Origin: GCA-020344555 sp964548955
Lineage (GTDB): Bacteria > Planctomycetota > Phycisphaerae > UBA1845
NCBI GenBank assembly: GCA_964548955.1
Contig: CAZJTP010000057.1
Span: 1 to 22,321, forward strand
Direction: 5' to 3'
DNA length: 22,321 nt
Shown here: piece after piece, positions 6,425 to 15,700 of the stretch
Layout of the letters: each line of letters begins with the position of its first letter
Numbering within the stretch: the stretch's first letter is position 1
Position numbers and translations under genes: made by a program
The notes under the pieces: generated by a model
Told to the model about the DNA's origin: nothing
Seen by the model: the letters and a program-made list of their open reading frames with translations, nothing else
Database searches by the model: none

Positions 6425-7153
6425 TCAGAGCCCACGCCGCCGAGATCGCAAACCGCGAACGGACACGACCAGCGTTACCGCGATCAGAAGCTCCACAACG
6501 GCCTTAGGTGCAAAAGGCATCAGTCCGGTACTAACCGCGATCCAAACACCACCATCCAGCAAACCAAATGAATACGCCAGCAGCACCCGCCACGCAATCC
6601 CCAGCGTAAAGACCGCCAGTACACCGCCGGACCCCGCAGCCAGCAATCGTCCGAAACCGGCCTCGCGTCCGCCCTTTACGGCGCTTATCAGCCACGCCGC
6701 GACGACGAAACCAACAAGATAGCCTCCGGTCGATCCGGCGAGTCCCGCTGACGAGGCAAAGACGGGCAGACCCGCCGTACCGCACGCCAGATAAAGCAGT
6801 GTCGCCGCCGCAGCCCTTCGTGGGGATAATGCGAATCCCGTCAGCAGCACCGCCAATAACTGCAGCGTCATCGGAACCTCGGTGCCCGGAACCGGAATCC
6901 GCACGTAGCTCCCCAGGCACACGAGCAAGCAGCATCCCACGATGCTTCCGGCAGGGATCAACACCTGCCACGTCGCCGACACCACGGAGTTTGTGATCGA
7001 CGCTGCCACACTGGAGTCGCCTTGCTTAGAGCGTCTAACGAAACCCTTGCGGGAGCGGCTTTCCAGTCTGTCCGCCGACCGACTAGAAAGTCGGTCCCAC
7101 AGGCTCCGTTGGACGGTCTTGGTAGAAGCCGATTTCCCCGATCGCTCCGACAT
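6425..7153 (-). CDS. bioY: BioY-family biotin transporter (S component)
   Basis: A 242-aa membrane protein. BioY is the substrate-binding S component of ECF-type biotin uptake and works alone or with the EcfA/EcfT energy-coupling module, which is not in this window. The family signature is clear: RIPVPGTEVPMTLQ (residues 85-98), GTAGLPVF (125-132) and STGGYLVGF (141-149), with about six hydrophobic segments from residue 64 on. The first 60 or so residues are an unusual hydrophilic Ser/Arg-rich extension, part of which is encoded by an inverted repeat (7077-7096). Usual family members are about 180-200 aa, so a later start is possible, but I see no better Shine-Dalgarno. GTG at 7156 is an alternative start. 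The gene sits between rpsL (32 nt) and rpsG (65 nt), an unusual position. Confidence 0.88.
   Translation of the reverse strand: MSERSGKSASTKTVQRSLWDRLSSRSADRLESRSRKGFVRRSKQGDSSVAASITNSVVSATWQVLIPAGSIVGCCLLVCLGSYVRIPVPGTEVPMTLQLLAVLLTGFALSPRRAAAATLLYLACGTAGLPVFASSAGLAGSTGGYLVGFVVAAWLISAVKGGREAGFGRLLAAGSGGVLAVFTLGIAWRVLLAYSFGLLDGGVWIAVSTGLMPFAPKAVVELLIAVTLVVSVRGLRSRRRGL
7077..7096. repeat. REP-like inverted repeat within the bioY 5' coding region
   Basis: A perfect 8-bp inverted repeat, GACCGACT / AGTCGGTC, with a 4-nt loop. Just beside it (about 7057-7074) is a similar, less perfect unit containing CTTTCCAGTCTGTC. The two resemble a duplicated palindromic element inside the sequence for the Ser/Arg-rich N-terminal extension of BioY (WDRLSSRSADRLESRS). 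A dispersed repeat that has become coding sequence would explain why this extension has no family counterpart. Whether it recurs elsewhere in the genome cannot be seen here. Confidence 0.45.
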
Positions 7154-7185
7154 CACGTTCTCGTCTCATCCTGCCGGGACCGCGG

Positions 7186-7575
7186 CTACTTTCGCCGTTT
7201 GACGCCATACTTGCTACGGCTTCGGTTCCGCGCCCGCCCTTCCTTGTCACCCTCGACACCGGCTGCGTCCAGCGCACCGCGAATGATGTGGTACCGAACG
7301 CCGGGCAGATCACGAACCCGGCCTCCGCGAACCAGCACGATGGAGTGCTCCTGCAGGTTATGATCTACGCCTGGAATATAGGCGCTGACCTCCTTACCAT
7401 TCGTCAGGCGTACACGGGCCACCTTGCGCAGCGCGGAATTCGGCTTTTTGGGAGTCTGCGTCTTGACGATCAGGCAGACAGCCCGACGTTGCGGGCATTG
7501 GTCGAGGTCACGAACCTTCGACTTCTTGATGACTTTCCTGCGTCCGCGACGCACAAGTTGGTTGACCGTCGGCAT
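7186..7575 (-). CDS. rpsL: 30S ribosomal protein S12 (uS12), natural Arg88
   Basis: A 129-aa decoding-centre protein. It shows MPTVNQLVRRG at the N-terminus, the signature TPKKPNSALRKVARVRLTNG (residues 41-60), HNLQEHSIVLVRGGRV and the C-terminal SRSKYGVKRRK. Lys43 is kept, but the position equivalent to Lys88 (E. coli numbering including Met) is Arg88, encoded CGT, in GGRVRDLPG. Asp89, the residue methylthiolated in E. coli, is present. Lys-to-Arg at 88 is a known streptomycin-resistance substitution in other bacteria. The start has a strong AGAGGTG four nucleotides upstream. The gene follows rpoC by 64 nt with no visible terminator, so rif and str genes are probably read together. Confidence 0.97.
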   Translation of the reverse strand: MPTVNQLVRRGRRKVIKKSKVRDLDQCPQRRAVCLIVKTQTPKKPNSALRKVARVRLTNGKEVSAYIPGVDHNLQEHSIVLVRGGRVRDLPGVRYHIIRGALDAAGVEGDKEGRARNRSRSKYGVKRRK

Positions 7576-7639
7576 CGTTCACCTCTCTATAACCTAAACA
7601 CTTTTCGACGCGGGGCCGGAAACACTGAGACCGTAAGAC

Positions 7640-10600
7640 CTACGTTTCCGGGGCGGCCATTCCACCCGCATCCGGATCGCCGGAAGGCTTGCCCAAGTCG
7701 TCGGCTCCGCTCGTAAAGGGTGACGGCATCGACAAATCCAGACCCATCGCACCAACCGGCGCAGGCTCCCTGGCCCCGAGAGAGCCAAACGGGGCACCAC
7801 CGAATGTCAACTCCACGGGCAGATCCGCCAGCGGCGGAAGCGGTTCCCCAATCTGCTTGATCCGCATCTGCTGGTACTGTTTGAAACCCGTACCCGCCGG
7901 GATCAGACGTCCAAGTATGACATTTTCCTTGAGTCCCCGCAACTCGTCGATGTGACCGCCCAGGGCCGCTTCCGTCAGCACCTTCGTCGTCTCCTGGAAG
8001 GACGCGGACGAGATGAACGAGTCACTCGACAGACTGGCCTTGGTAATCCCGAGCAGCAGAGTAGTCGCCGAGGCTGGCTTGGGTTTTTTACCCTTTGCCG
8101 GCTCACCGCCGCGAGCCTCTGCTTCGTCGTTGATCTCAGCGAGTTCCGACTTGAGTATCACGTCACCAACCGACAGATCCGTATCGCCGGGATTGTTGAT
8201 CACCACGCTCCTGGCGAGTTGCTCATTCTCGGCGCGGAACCGGAACTTGTCGACGACCTCACCCGGCAGGAAGTTCGAGTCGCCGGGGAGATCGACCGTT
8301 ACCTTCCGCAACATCTGACCGATGATGATCTCCAGGTGCTTATCATTGATGGTCACATTCTGGCTGCGGTATACGGCCTGGACCTCTGCCAACAGGTATT
8401 GTTGCAGCGCCTCCTCGCCCTTGATCCGCAGGATGTCATGCGGGATCAGCGGACCGTCGATGAGCGGGTCGCCCGCCTCGACCGCGTCGCCCGCGTGCAC
8501 GAACAGGTGTTTGTCGTGCGGCACGTGGTGCTCCTTTTCCATCCCGCTCTCGCTCCGCACGATGATTGTCATCTTGCCTCGTCGCTTGTCGGCCCGAATT
8601 TCGACGTCCCCGGAAATCTCCGCCAACACCGCCGGCTCTTTCGGACGACGCGCCTCGAAGATCTCGGTTACGCGCGGTAGACCGCCGGTGATGTCCTGCG
8701 TACCGCCCATCGCCCGAGGCTGACGAGCCAACTCCATGCCCGGGAGAATCTCCTGCCCCTCGTCCACCTCGATCCGTGCCTTGGCGGGCAGGTAGTGGTA
8801 ATCGAGAACGTTTCCTTCCTTGTCCTCGACGATGATCTGCGGGTGCTTCTCTCCCTTATGTTCGATGACGACATACTTCGCGCTGCCGCCCTCCTGCTCG
8901 AGTCGAACCGTCTCGCCGTCAGCCACATCCTGGAAGCGAACGAAACCGCCGACCTCGGCAAGGATCGGTGTCAAGTGCGGATCCCATTCGCAAAGCGTAT
9001 CTCCCCGTGTAACCGTTTGCCCGTCCTCAACCAGCAAGGCGGCACCGTAGGGGACCTTGTCACGTGAGAGCTCACGTCCCTTCTCGTCGACGATGAGAAT
9101 CTCGCCGTTTCGCTTCAAGGCCACCATTCGCACTGTGCCGTCGTCGCCGGGTACGGACACCGGGTTGAGATCTTGATAACGAACCGTTCCTTGCTGCGGT
9201 GCGACGAGTGTGTTCTCAAGTGCCGCCTTCTGCGCCACACCACCCGTATGGAACGTGCGCATCGTCAGTTGCGTGCCCGGCTCACCGATGGATTGGGCCC
9301 CGATGATACCGACCGCCATTCCCCTCTCCACGACCCGACCGGTGGATAGGTCCACCCCGTAGCACAGCGCACAAACTCCCAGCGGGCACTCGCAGGTCAG
9401 GGAGCTGCGCACGCGGATTTTGTCGAGGCCCAGCTCTTCGATCCTGTCGGCGATCTCCTTGGTGATCACCTGGTTCTCAGCGACGATAAGCTCATCGGTG
9501 ATGGGGTTGCGAATCCCGTCGCGCGCCACGCGTCCGATGATGCTTTCGCGCAGAGGGATGTCGACCTCTTCACCCTTATAGATTGCGCTCTTGGTGATCC
9601 CGTTGATGGTCCCGCAGTCCTGTGTGTTGACGATCATGTTTTGTGCGACGTCAGCGAGCTTGCGCGTCAGGTAGCCCGAGTCGGCCGTCTTCAGCGCGGT
9701 GTCAGCCAGACCCTTCCGCGCCCCGTGCGTCGAGCTGAAATACTCGAGCACCGATAGGCCTTCGCGGAAGTTGGACTTGATCGGTGTTTCGATAATCTCG
9801 CCGGAGGGCTTGGCCATCAGGGCCCGCATGCCCGCGAGCTGCCGGATCTGGTCCACACTGCCTCGTGCACCGGATTGCGTCATCAGGTAGATCGGATTGA
9901 GATAGGGCTTCGCATCGGTGTCGCCGGGGGACTTGTAGGTGTCCTGATCATCACGGTAGTCGACCCGCAACTCGGCCATCATGGCCTGGGTGACCAACTC
10001 GCGGGCGTGAATCCACACGTCGATCACCTGGTTGTATCGCTCGAGGCGGGTCAGCGTTCCCTCATCGAACGCCTTTTGAATCGCGTCGACCCGCTTCTGG
10101 GCCGCGTCGATGATCTGCTGTTTGGCCTGCGGAATCCGCATGTCCGTCACGCCGAACGACAGACCCGCCAGCGTGCTGTAGCGGAAGCCGATGTCCTTAA
10201 TCTGATCCAATAAATCGATCGTGGCGGCTCTACCCAGCAACTCGTGGCAGTCGTCGATCACCCGGACCAGTCCCCGCTGCGACAACGAATCGTTGTAAAA
10301 GGGCAGACCCTCAGGCAGAACGTCATTAAGGATGATGCGCCCCACCGTCGTGAGGATTCGACGGTTGGCGGGGACGGGCTCGGCCTCACCCTTGGCGCTT
10401 GAAACAACACGATCGTGGTCGATCCGCACCCAGATCAGGTCGTGAATTCCGATGCGCCGATGGTCATAGGCCGTCATCGCCTTGAAGGCATCAGCGAACC
10501 GCGGGGCCTCGTCCGGCCCCACCCGCGTGCTGACGTGGTCGGTCGTCAGATAGAAGATGCCCATAACCATGTCCTGTGTTGGTGACATAATAGGGGCACC

Positions 10601-12070
10601 GTTCGACGGACCGAAGATGTTGTTGGTGGACATCATCAGCACGTGGGATTCCACCTGAGCCTCGATGGAGAGCGGCAGGTGCACCGCCATCTGGTCCCCG
10701 TCGAAATCGGCGTTGAAACCGCGGCAAACCAGCGGGTGAATCTTGATTGCGTTGCCCTCAACTAAAACCGGTTCAAACGCCTGGATACCCATACGGTGAA
10801 GCGTCGGCGCACGGTTAAGCAGGACCGGATGCTGGTAGATGACCTCCTCGAGGATGTCCCAAATGGCCTGATCCTGCCGCTCGAGCATCTTCTTCGCGGA
10901 CTTGATCGTATCCGCCAGACCCCGCTCCTTGAGCTTGCGAATGATAAACGGTTGAAACAACTCCAGGGCGATCTTCTTGGGCAACCCACACTGGTGCAGC
11001 CTCAGCTCGGGGCCGACCACAACAACCGAGCGGGCGGAGTAGTCAACCCGCTTGCCCAGCAGGTTCTCCCGAAACCGCCCCTGCTTGCCCTTGATCATGT
11101 CGGTCATGGACTTGAGCGGACGGTTGCTCGAACCGAGGACCGGGCGGCGACAACGCCCGTTGTCGAATAGGGCGTCGACGGCCTGCTGGAGCATCCGTTT
11201 TTCGTTTTGGATGATGACCTCCGGCGCGTTCAGATCAACCAGCTTCTTGAGTCGGCTATTACGGTTGATGATCCGGCGGTACAGGTCGTTCAAGTCGCTC
11301 GTGGCGAAGTTCCCGCTGTCCAACAGCACCAGAGGACGCAGATCGGGTGGGATCACCGGGATCACATCGAGCACCATCCAGGATGCCTCGTTCGGCGATG
11401 TCCGCAGCGCCTCGATGATCTTGAGCCGCTTGGTCAGATCCTTTTCCCGCTGCTTGCTGCCCGTTTTGATGAGTTCGTCGCGCAGTTGCAGTGACAGTTC
11501 CTGAAGGTCGAGCCGGTTGAGCAGCTCCTTGACAGCTTCCGCGCCCATCATGGCCGTAAATGAGTGTCCATATTGTCCGTGCGCCGAGCGGTACTCCTCC
11601 TCGGTGAGCAGTTGTTTATGCTTTAAGGGCGTATCACCCGGATCGACGACGATGTAGTCCTGAAAGTAAACGACCTTCTCGAGACTCGCCGTTTTGACAT
11701 CAAGCAGCGCGCCCAGGCGGGAGGGCATTGACTTAAAAAACCAGATGTGCACCACCGGCGCCGCAAGGTTGATGTGCCCCATCCGCTTGCGCCGCACGCG
11801 GGAGTGCGTCACTTTCACGCCGCAACGATCGCAGATAATCCCCTTATGCTTCGTCCCCTTGAACTTGCCGCACGCGCATTCCCAGTCGCGTTCCGGCCCG
11901 AAGATGCGCTCGCAGAACAGACCATCCTTCTCCGGGCGATAAGTACGGTAGTTGATGGTCTCGGGCTTTTTCACCTCACCGAACGACCAGCTACGGATAT
12001 CGTTGGGCGACGCCAACGAAATGCGCACGCAACTGCAGTCATTGATGTGATCGTAGATATTATCCAACAT
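7640..12070 (-). CDS. rpoC: DNA-directed RNA polymerase subunit beta'
   Basis: A 1476-aa subunit forming the clamp and much of the active site. The N-terminal zinc ribbon uses Cys65, Cys67, Cys80 and Cys83 (CACGKF ... CDRCGV). The catalytic magnesium motif NADFDGDQ is at 453-460, with Asp455, Asp457 and Asp459. The second zinc site has a DCGT cysteine plus CECPLGVCALC (Cys893, Cys900, Cys903). Trigger-loop and bridge-helix segments are recognisable (IIGAQSIGEPGTQLTMRTFH). The C-terminus ends in a Gly/Pro/Ala/Asp-rich tail of about 60 residues after the conserved IPAGTGF. The start ATG has AGGGGA nine nucleotides upstream. It is separated from rpoB by the GNAT-like gene rather than being directly adjacent. 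Confidence 0.98.
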   Translation of the reverse strand: MLDNIYDHINDCSCVRISLASPNDIRSWSFGEVKKPETINYRTYRPEKDGLFCERIFGPERDWECACGKFKGTKHKGIICDRCGVKVTHSRVRRKRMGHINLAAPVVHIWFFKSMPSRLGALLDVKTASLEKVVYFQDYIVVDPGDTPLKHKQLLTEEEYRSAHGQYGHSFTAMMGAEAVKELLNRLDLQELSLQLRDELIKTGSKQREKDLTKRLKIIEALRTSPNEASWMVLDVIPVIPPDLRPLVLLDSGNFATSDLNDLYRRIINRNSRLKKLVDLNAPEVIIQNEKRMLQQAVDALFDNGRCRRPVLGSSNRPLKSMTDMIKGKQGRFRENLLGKRVDYSARSVVVVGPELRLHQCGLPKKIALELFQPFIIRKLKERGLADTIKSAKKMLERQDQAIWDILEEVIYQHPVLLNRAPTLHRMGIQAFEPVLVEGNAIKIHPLVCRGFNADFDGDQMAVHLPLSIEAQVESHVLMMSTNNIFGPSNGAPIMSPTQDMVMGIFYLTTDHVSTRVGPDEAPRFADAFKAMTAYDHRRIGIHDLIWVRIDHDRVVSSAKGEAEPVPANRRILTTVGRIILNDVLPEGLPFYNDSLSQRGLVRVIDDCHELLGRAATIDLLDQIKDIGFRYSTLAGLSFGVTDMRIPQAKQQIIDAAQKRVDAIQKAFDEGTLTRLERYNQVIDVWIHARELVTQAMMAELRVDYRDDQDTYKSPGDTDAKPYLNPIYLMTQSGARGSVDQIRQLAGMRALMAKPSGEIIETPIKSNFREGLSVLEYFSSTHGARKGLADTALKTADSGYLTRKLADVAQNMIVNTQDCGTINGITKSAIYKGEEVDIPLRESIIGRVARDGIRNPITDELIVAENQVITKEIADRIEELGLDKIRVRSSLTCECPLGVCALCYGVDLSTGRVVERGMAVGIIGAQSIGEPGTQLTMRTFHTGGVAQKAALENTLVAPQQGTVRYQDLNPVSVPGDDGTVRMVALKRNGEILIVDEKGRELSRDKVPYGAALLVEDGQTVTRGDTLCEWDPHLTPILAEVGGFVRFQDVADGETVRLEQEGGSAKYVVIEHKGEKHPQIIVEDKEGNVLDYHYLPAKARIEVDEGQEILPGMELARQPRAMGGTQDITGGLPRVTEIFEARRPKEPAVLAEISGDVEIRADKRRGKMTIIVRSESGMEKEHHVPHDKHLFVHAGDAVEAGDPLIDGPLIPHDILRIKGEEALQQYLLAEVQAVYRSQNVTINDKHLEIIIGQMLRKVTVDLPGDSNFLPGEVVDKFRFRAENEQLARSVVINNPGDTDLSVGDVILKSELAEINDEAEARGGEPAKGKKPKPASATTLLLGITKASLSSDSFISSASFQETTKVLTEAALGGHIDELRGLKENVILGRLIPAGTGFKQYQQMRIKQIGEPLPPLADLPVELTFGGAPFGSLGAREPAPVGAMGLDLSMPSPFTSGADDLGKPSGDPDAGGMAAPET

Positions 12071-12168
12071 CGCGGCGAATCCCCTTGTGGACTAAATGGT
12101 GACTCCGGTCAACGCACCGTGCCAAGCCAATAGCGAACAAGCCGTCTTACGTTCCCGCCCGTTTCCGG

Positions 12169-12669
12169 TTACACACTTTCGCCGCCGGCCACCGCCTCCA
12201 AGCGCGCAGGCACAGGCACGTCCGCGGGAAGTTCCATCGGAACCAAGCCCGTCATCTTGCGAAAACCGAGTTCCTCGCAGAAGTCGACTTCCGTGCCGTA
12301 CGCCAGCGCGTCGATCCGCTCGACGCCGTGCTCTCGAAGCGCGTCGATGACCAGCCGGGCCATCTCGGCCGCAATACCCTCCGAATCGTGCTCGATCCGC
12401 CCCTCCGTTTTGGTGATGCAGGCCGGTCCTTGGAACGTCGGATCCAGCTTGCATTCCGCAAGCCGGCCCCGCAAACCGTCCGTCACCCCGCGGGCGATCC
12501 CGATCAACTTCCCGTTGCGACGCGCCGTGACAAAGCAGAACGTGCCGTTGAGCATCCGCCGCAGCTTCTTCCGCACACGTGTCGTCTCATGGTGCTGTCG
12601 CTCGTAGAAAGCCAGCAGCTCCTCAGGATCCGGTTTACCCTTCGTGTCAAATACGATGTTGCCAAACAC
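12169..12669 (-). CDS. GNAT-like acetyltransferase inserted between rpoB and rpoC
   Basis: A 166-aa protein. The GTG at 12669 is chosen because a perfect AGGAGGT lies 6 nt upstream; a longer frame back to 12816 would overlap the end of rpoB. The fold reads as GNAT: a helical N-terminal part, strands at about 44-64 (CFVTARRNGKLIGIARGVTD), AECKLDPTFQG at 71-81 as beta4, a long helix (about 98-115), and FCEELGFRKMTGLVPMEL (130-147), the usual late GNAT motif. The acetyl-CoA loop, normally QGxGxG/A right after beta4, is interrupted here by about 18 residues, so activity towards CoA is uncertain. The gene lies 86 nt after rpoB and 98 nt before rpoC and must be co-transcribed with them unless an unseen promoter exists. 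Substrate unknown; a ribosomal or RNA polymerase protein is conceivable from context only. Confidence 0.75.
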   Translation of the reverse strand: MFGNIVFDTKGKPDPEELLAFYERQHHETTRVRKKLRRMLNGTFCFVTARRNGKLIGIARGVTDGLRGRLAECKLDPTFQGPACITKTEGRIEHDSEGIAAEMARLVIDALREHGVERIDALAYGTEVDFCEELGFRKMTGLVPMELPADVPVPARLEAVAGGESV

Positions 12670-12675
12670 GATCCG

Positions 12676-12682
12676 ACCTCCT
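12676..12682 (-). promoter_or_regulatory. Perfect Shine-Dalgarno for the GNAT-like gene
   Basis: AGGAGGT on the minus strand, 6 nt upstream of the GTG at 12669. It is the best ribosome binding site in the window. It decides the start of the GNAT-like gene and argues that this frame is translated rather than being rpoB-rpoC spacer. Confidence 0.8.
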
Positions 12683-12755
12683 CTCGTCTTGCGTTTTACC
12701 AGGTCACCGTCATCCCTGACATCGCCTGATCCGAGCCGGTGCCGGCAAACGACCC

Positions 12756-15700
12756 CTATCCGACCCGACGCTTTTCCAGTTGGACGTTCAGACACAGCCC
12801 TCGAATTTCGTTGCACAGCACATCGAACGAAACCGGCGTGCCCGCCTCCAACGTATTCTTACCCTTTACCATCGTCTCGTAGATCTTCGTGCGACCCTCC
12901 ACATCGTCGCTCTTTACGGTCAGCTGTTCCTGCAGGACATAGGCCGCTCCATACGCCTCCAGTCCCCACACTTCCATCTCTCCGAAGCGCTGCCCGCCTG
13001 TCCGAGCCTTGCCGCCGAGCGGCTGCTGTGTGATCAGGCTGTAAGGCCCGGTGGCGCGGGCGTGAATCTTGTCATCGACCAGGTGATGTAGTTTGAGCAT
13101 GTAGATATAGCCGATGGTCACCGGCTGATCGAAGTACTCACCCGTACGCCCATCGCGTAGTCGCACCTTCCCGCCGGGCGGAATCTGGGCGAAACGAATG
13201 TCTTCCTTCGCGGCGTTTTCTACGGCACGTGGGTCGCGCGCCAACTCCATCGCGCGGACGTTTGCTTCGGCGAGCGCCGCGTGGATCTCGCTTTCCGATG
13301 CGCCATCGAATACAGGGGTAACAGCCTGGAAACCAAGCATCCTGGCGGACCACCCGAGGTGCGTTTCGAGGATCTGCCCTACGTTCATTCGGGACGGTAC
13401 GCCCAAGGGATTGAGCAGGATGTCGATCGGTGTACCGTCGTCGAGGAAGGGCATGTCCTCGACGGGCGTGATGCGGGCGATGACGCCCTTGTTGCCGTGG
13501 CGACCGGCCATTTTGTCGCCCACGGCGACCTGCCGCTTGGTGGCGACGTAGACCTTGACCATTTCGAGAACACCGGAGGGAAGCTCGTCTCCGCGTTTCA
13601 TCTGGGCCGCCTTGCGGTCGCGCTCTTCCTGAATCTCCGCAATGCGCGGCCAGAAGCGGTCTGATATTGCCAGACACTCTTCGCGTTTCGAGGCGGGCTT
13701 GATCCACTTCAGATCCCGGGATCGTATGTGCTCGCCAAAGATGTCGACCTGTTCCAAGATGACCTCGTCCAGGTTGCTGTGGCCGACCTTCTGGCGGGTG
13801 CTTGGGTCGATCATCGGGACCTCGATAAGATTCTCGATTTCGAGGCACATCTGCTTAAAACATGCGATGATCTTGGAATCCTGACTCTTGACGTACACGT
13901 CGATGTCGCGTTCGAGCTGTCGTTTCTGGTCGTCGGTCATGTGAATGCGGCGGCTGAAGCGTTTCGCGCCGATGACAATACCTTCTTCCCCGGTGGGAAG
14001 TTCGAGAGAGTCGTTTTTCACGTCCTCGCCGGCCCGGCCAAAAATCGCGTGAAGCAGTTTCTCCTCGGGGCTCAGCTCGCTCTTTGATTTCGGGCTTACC
14101 TTGCCGACAAGGATGTCGCCATGCTGGACGCGTGTGCCAATGTGGACGATGCCGTCTTCGTCGAGGTGGGCAAGGGCTCGCTCGGACACGTTGGGGATGT
14201 CGGCGGTGAACTCCTCTCGCCCGAGCTTGGTCTCGCGGACCTCGATATCGTATTCATCGATGTGGATGCTCGTAAGGGTGTCGCTGCGGACCAGGCGTTC
14301 ACTGATGATGATCGCGTCCTCAAAGTTGTGGCCGTCGAAGGTCATGAATCCGACAAGCAAGTTCTTCCCGAGTGAGAGTTCACCGTCCGATGTTGCGGGA
14401 CCGTCTGCTATGACGTCGCCTTTCTTGACGCGTTGGGATAGACGCACGAGCGGCGTTTGATTCATGCAGGTTCGCTCGTTGAGGCCTTGGAACTTGCGGA
14501 GGACATACTCGTCGGTGTCGTCGATGACGATCCGTCTGGCATCAACATAGGTTACCTTGCCGGTAGTGCGGGCGCGGATAACCATGCCACTGTTGAGAGC
14601 CACCGCCCGCTCCATACCCGTCGCCACCACCGGCGGCTCCACCGAAAGCAGCGGGACCGCTTGCCGCTGCATGTTCGAACCCATAAGCGCCCGGTTGGCG
14701 TCGTCGTGCTCGAGGAACGGAATCAGCGAGGCCGAGACGCCGACGGTCTGTTTGGGCGAGATGTCAACGTAGGTGACTTCGTGGCTGGAGACCTGTCCGA
14801 GATCACCGTGCTTGCGCACGATGATCGCCCCCTCCCGCAGGCATCCGGTCTCGGGGTCGACAGCCTCCGGCGGCGCGAGGACCTCGCGCATCTCCTCGTC
14901 AGCACGCAGGTAGGAGACCGAACCTAGCTTATTGTCCTTCTCCACTCTGCGGTACGGGGTGATCAGAAACCCGTAATCGTCCACGACGCTGTAGAGGCTT
15001 AGCGACGCTATCAGCCCGATGTTCGTTCCTTCCGGGGTCTCGATCGGGCAGATTCGCCCGTAGTGGCTGATGTGGACGTCGCGGACCTCGAAGCCCGCCC
15101 GCTTTCGGTTCAGCCCACCCGGACCCAGCGCCGAAAGCCGCCGCTCATGAGTCAGTTGCGACAACGGGTTGGTCTGGTCGACCACCTGCGAAAGCTCGCC
15201 GCGCCCGAAGAACAACTCAATCGCGGAACTGACGGACTTGCTGTTGATCAGCTCAGCCACGCGCCCGAGCTGGTCGGGGTCTTTCATGCTCATGCGTTCC
15301 TGTACGGTGCGGCGAAGCTTCAGAAAACCCTTCCGCATTTCGTCGGCGCAGAGTTCATCGAGGGTCCGCAACCGCCGGTTTCCAAGGTGATCGATGTCAT
15401 CGACCGCGAACGCCGATTCACCGGTCCGCAGCTTGAGCAGGTACTTGAGGCAGTGGATCACGTCCTCGGTGGTGAGCGTCATCGGTCCGCCGTCCCGGTT
15501 GATCTCAAACTTGCGGTTCAGGCGGAACCGCCCAACCTTACCGAGGCGATAGCGGTTCTCGTCGAAGAACTTCTCCAAAAACAGCTTCTTCGCCTTCTCG
15601 AGCTGCGGCGGATTACCGGGACGAAGCCGGCTGTAGATCTTCAGCAGCGCCTCTTCGTGCGTACGACTGGTGTCTTCCGCGAGGGCGTTGAGCATCAGCG

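Noticed and set aside
12169..12816. 215-aa version of the GNAT-like gene overlapping rpoB
   Set aside because: The added N-terminus overlaps the rpoB end in another frame and lacks GNAT similarity; the GTG at 12669 has a perfect Shine-Dalgarno.
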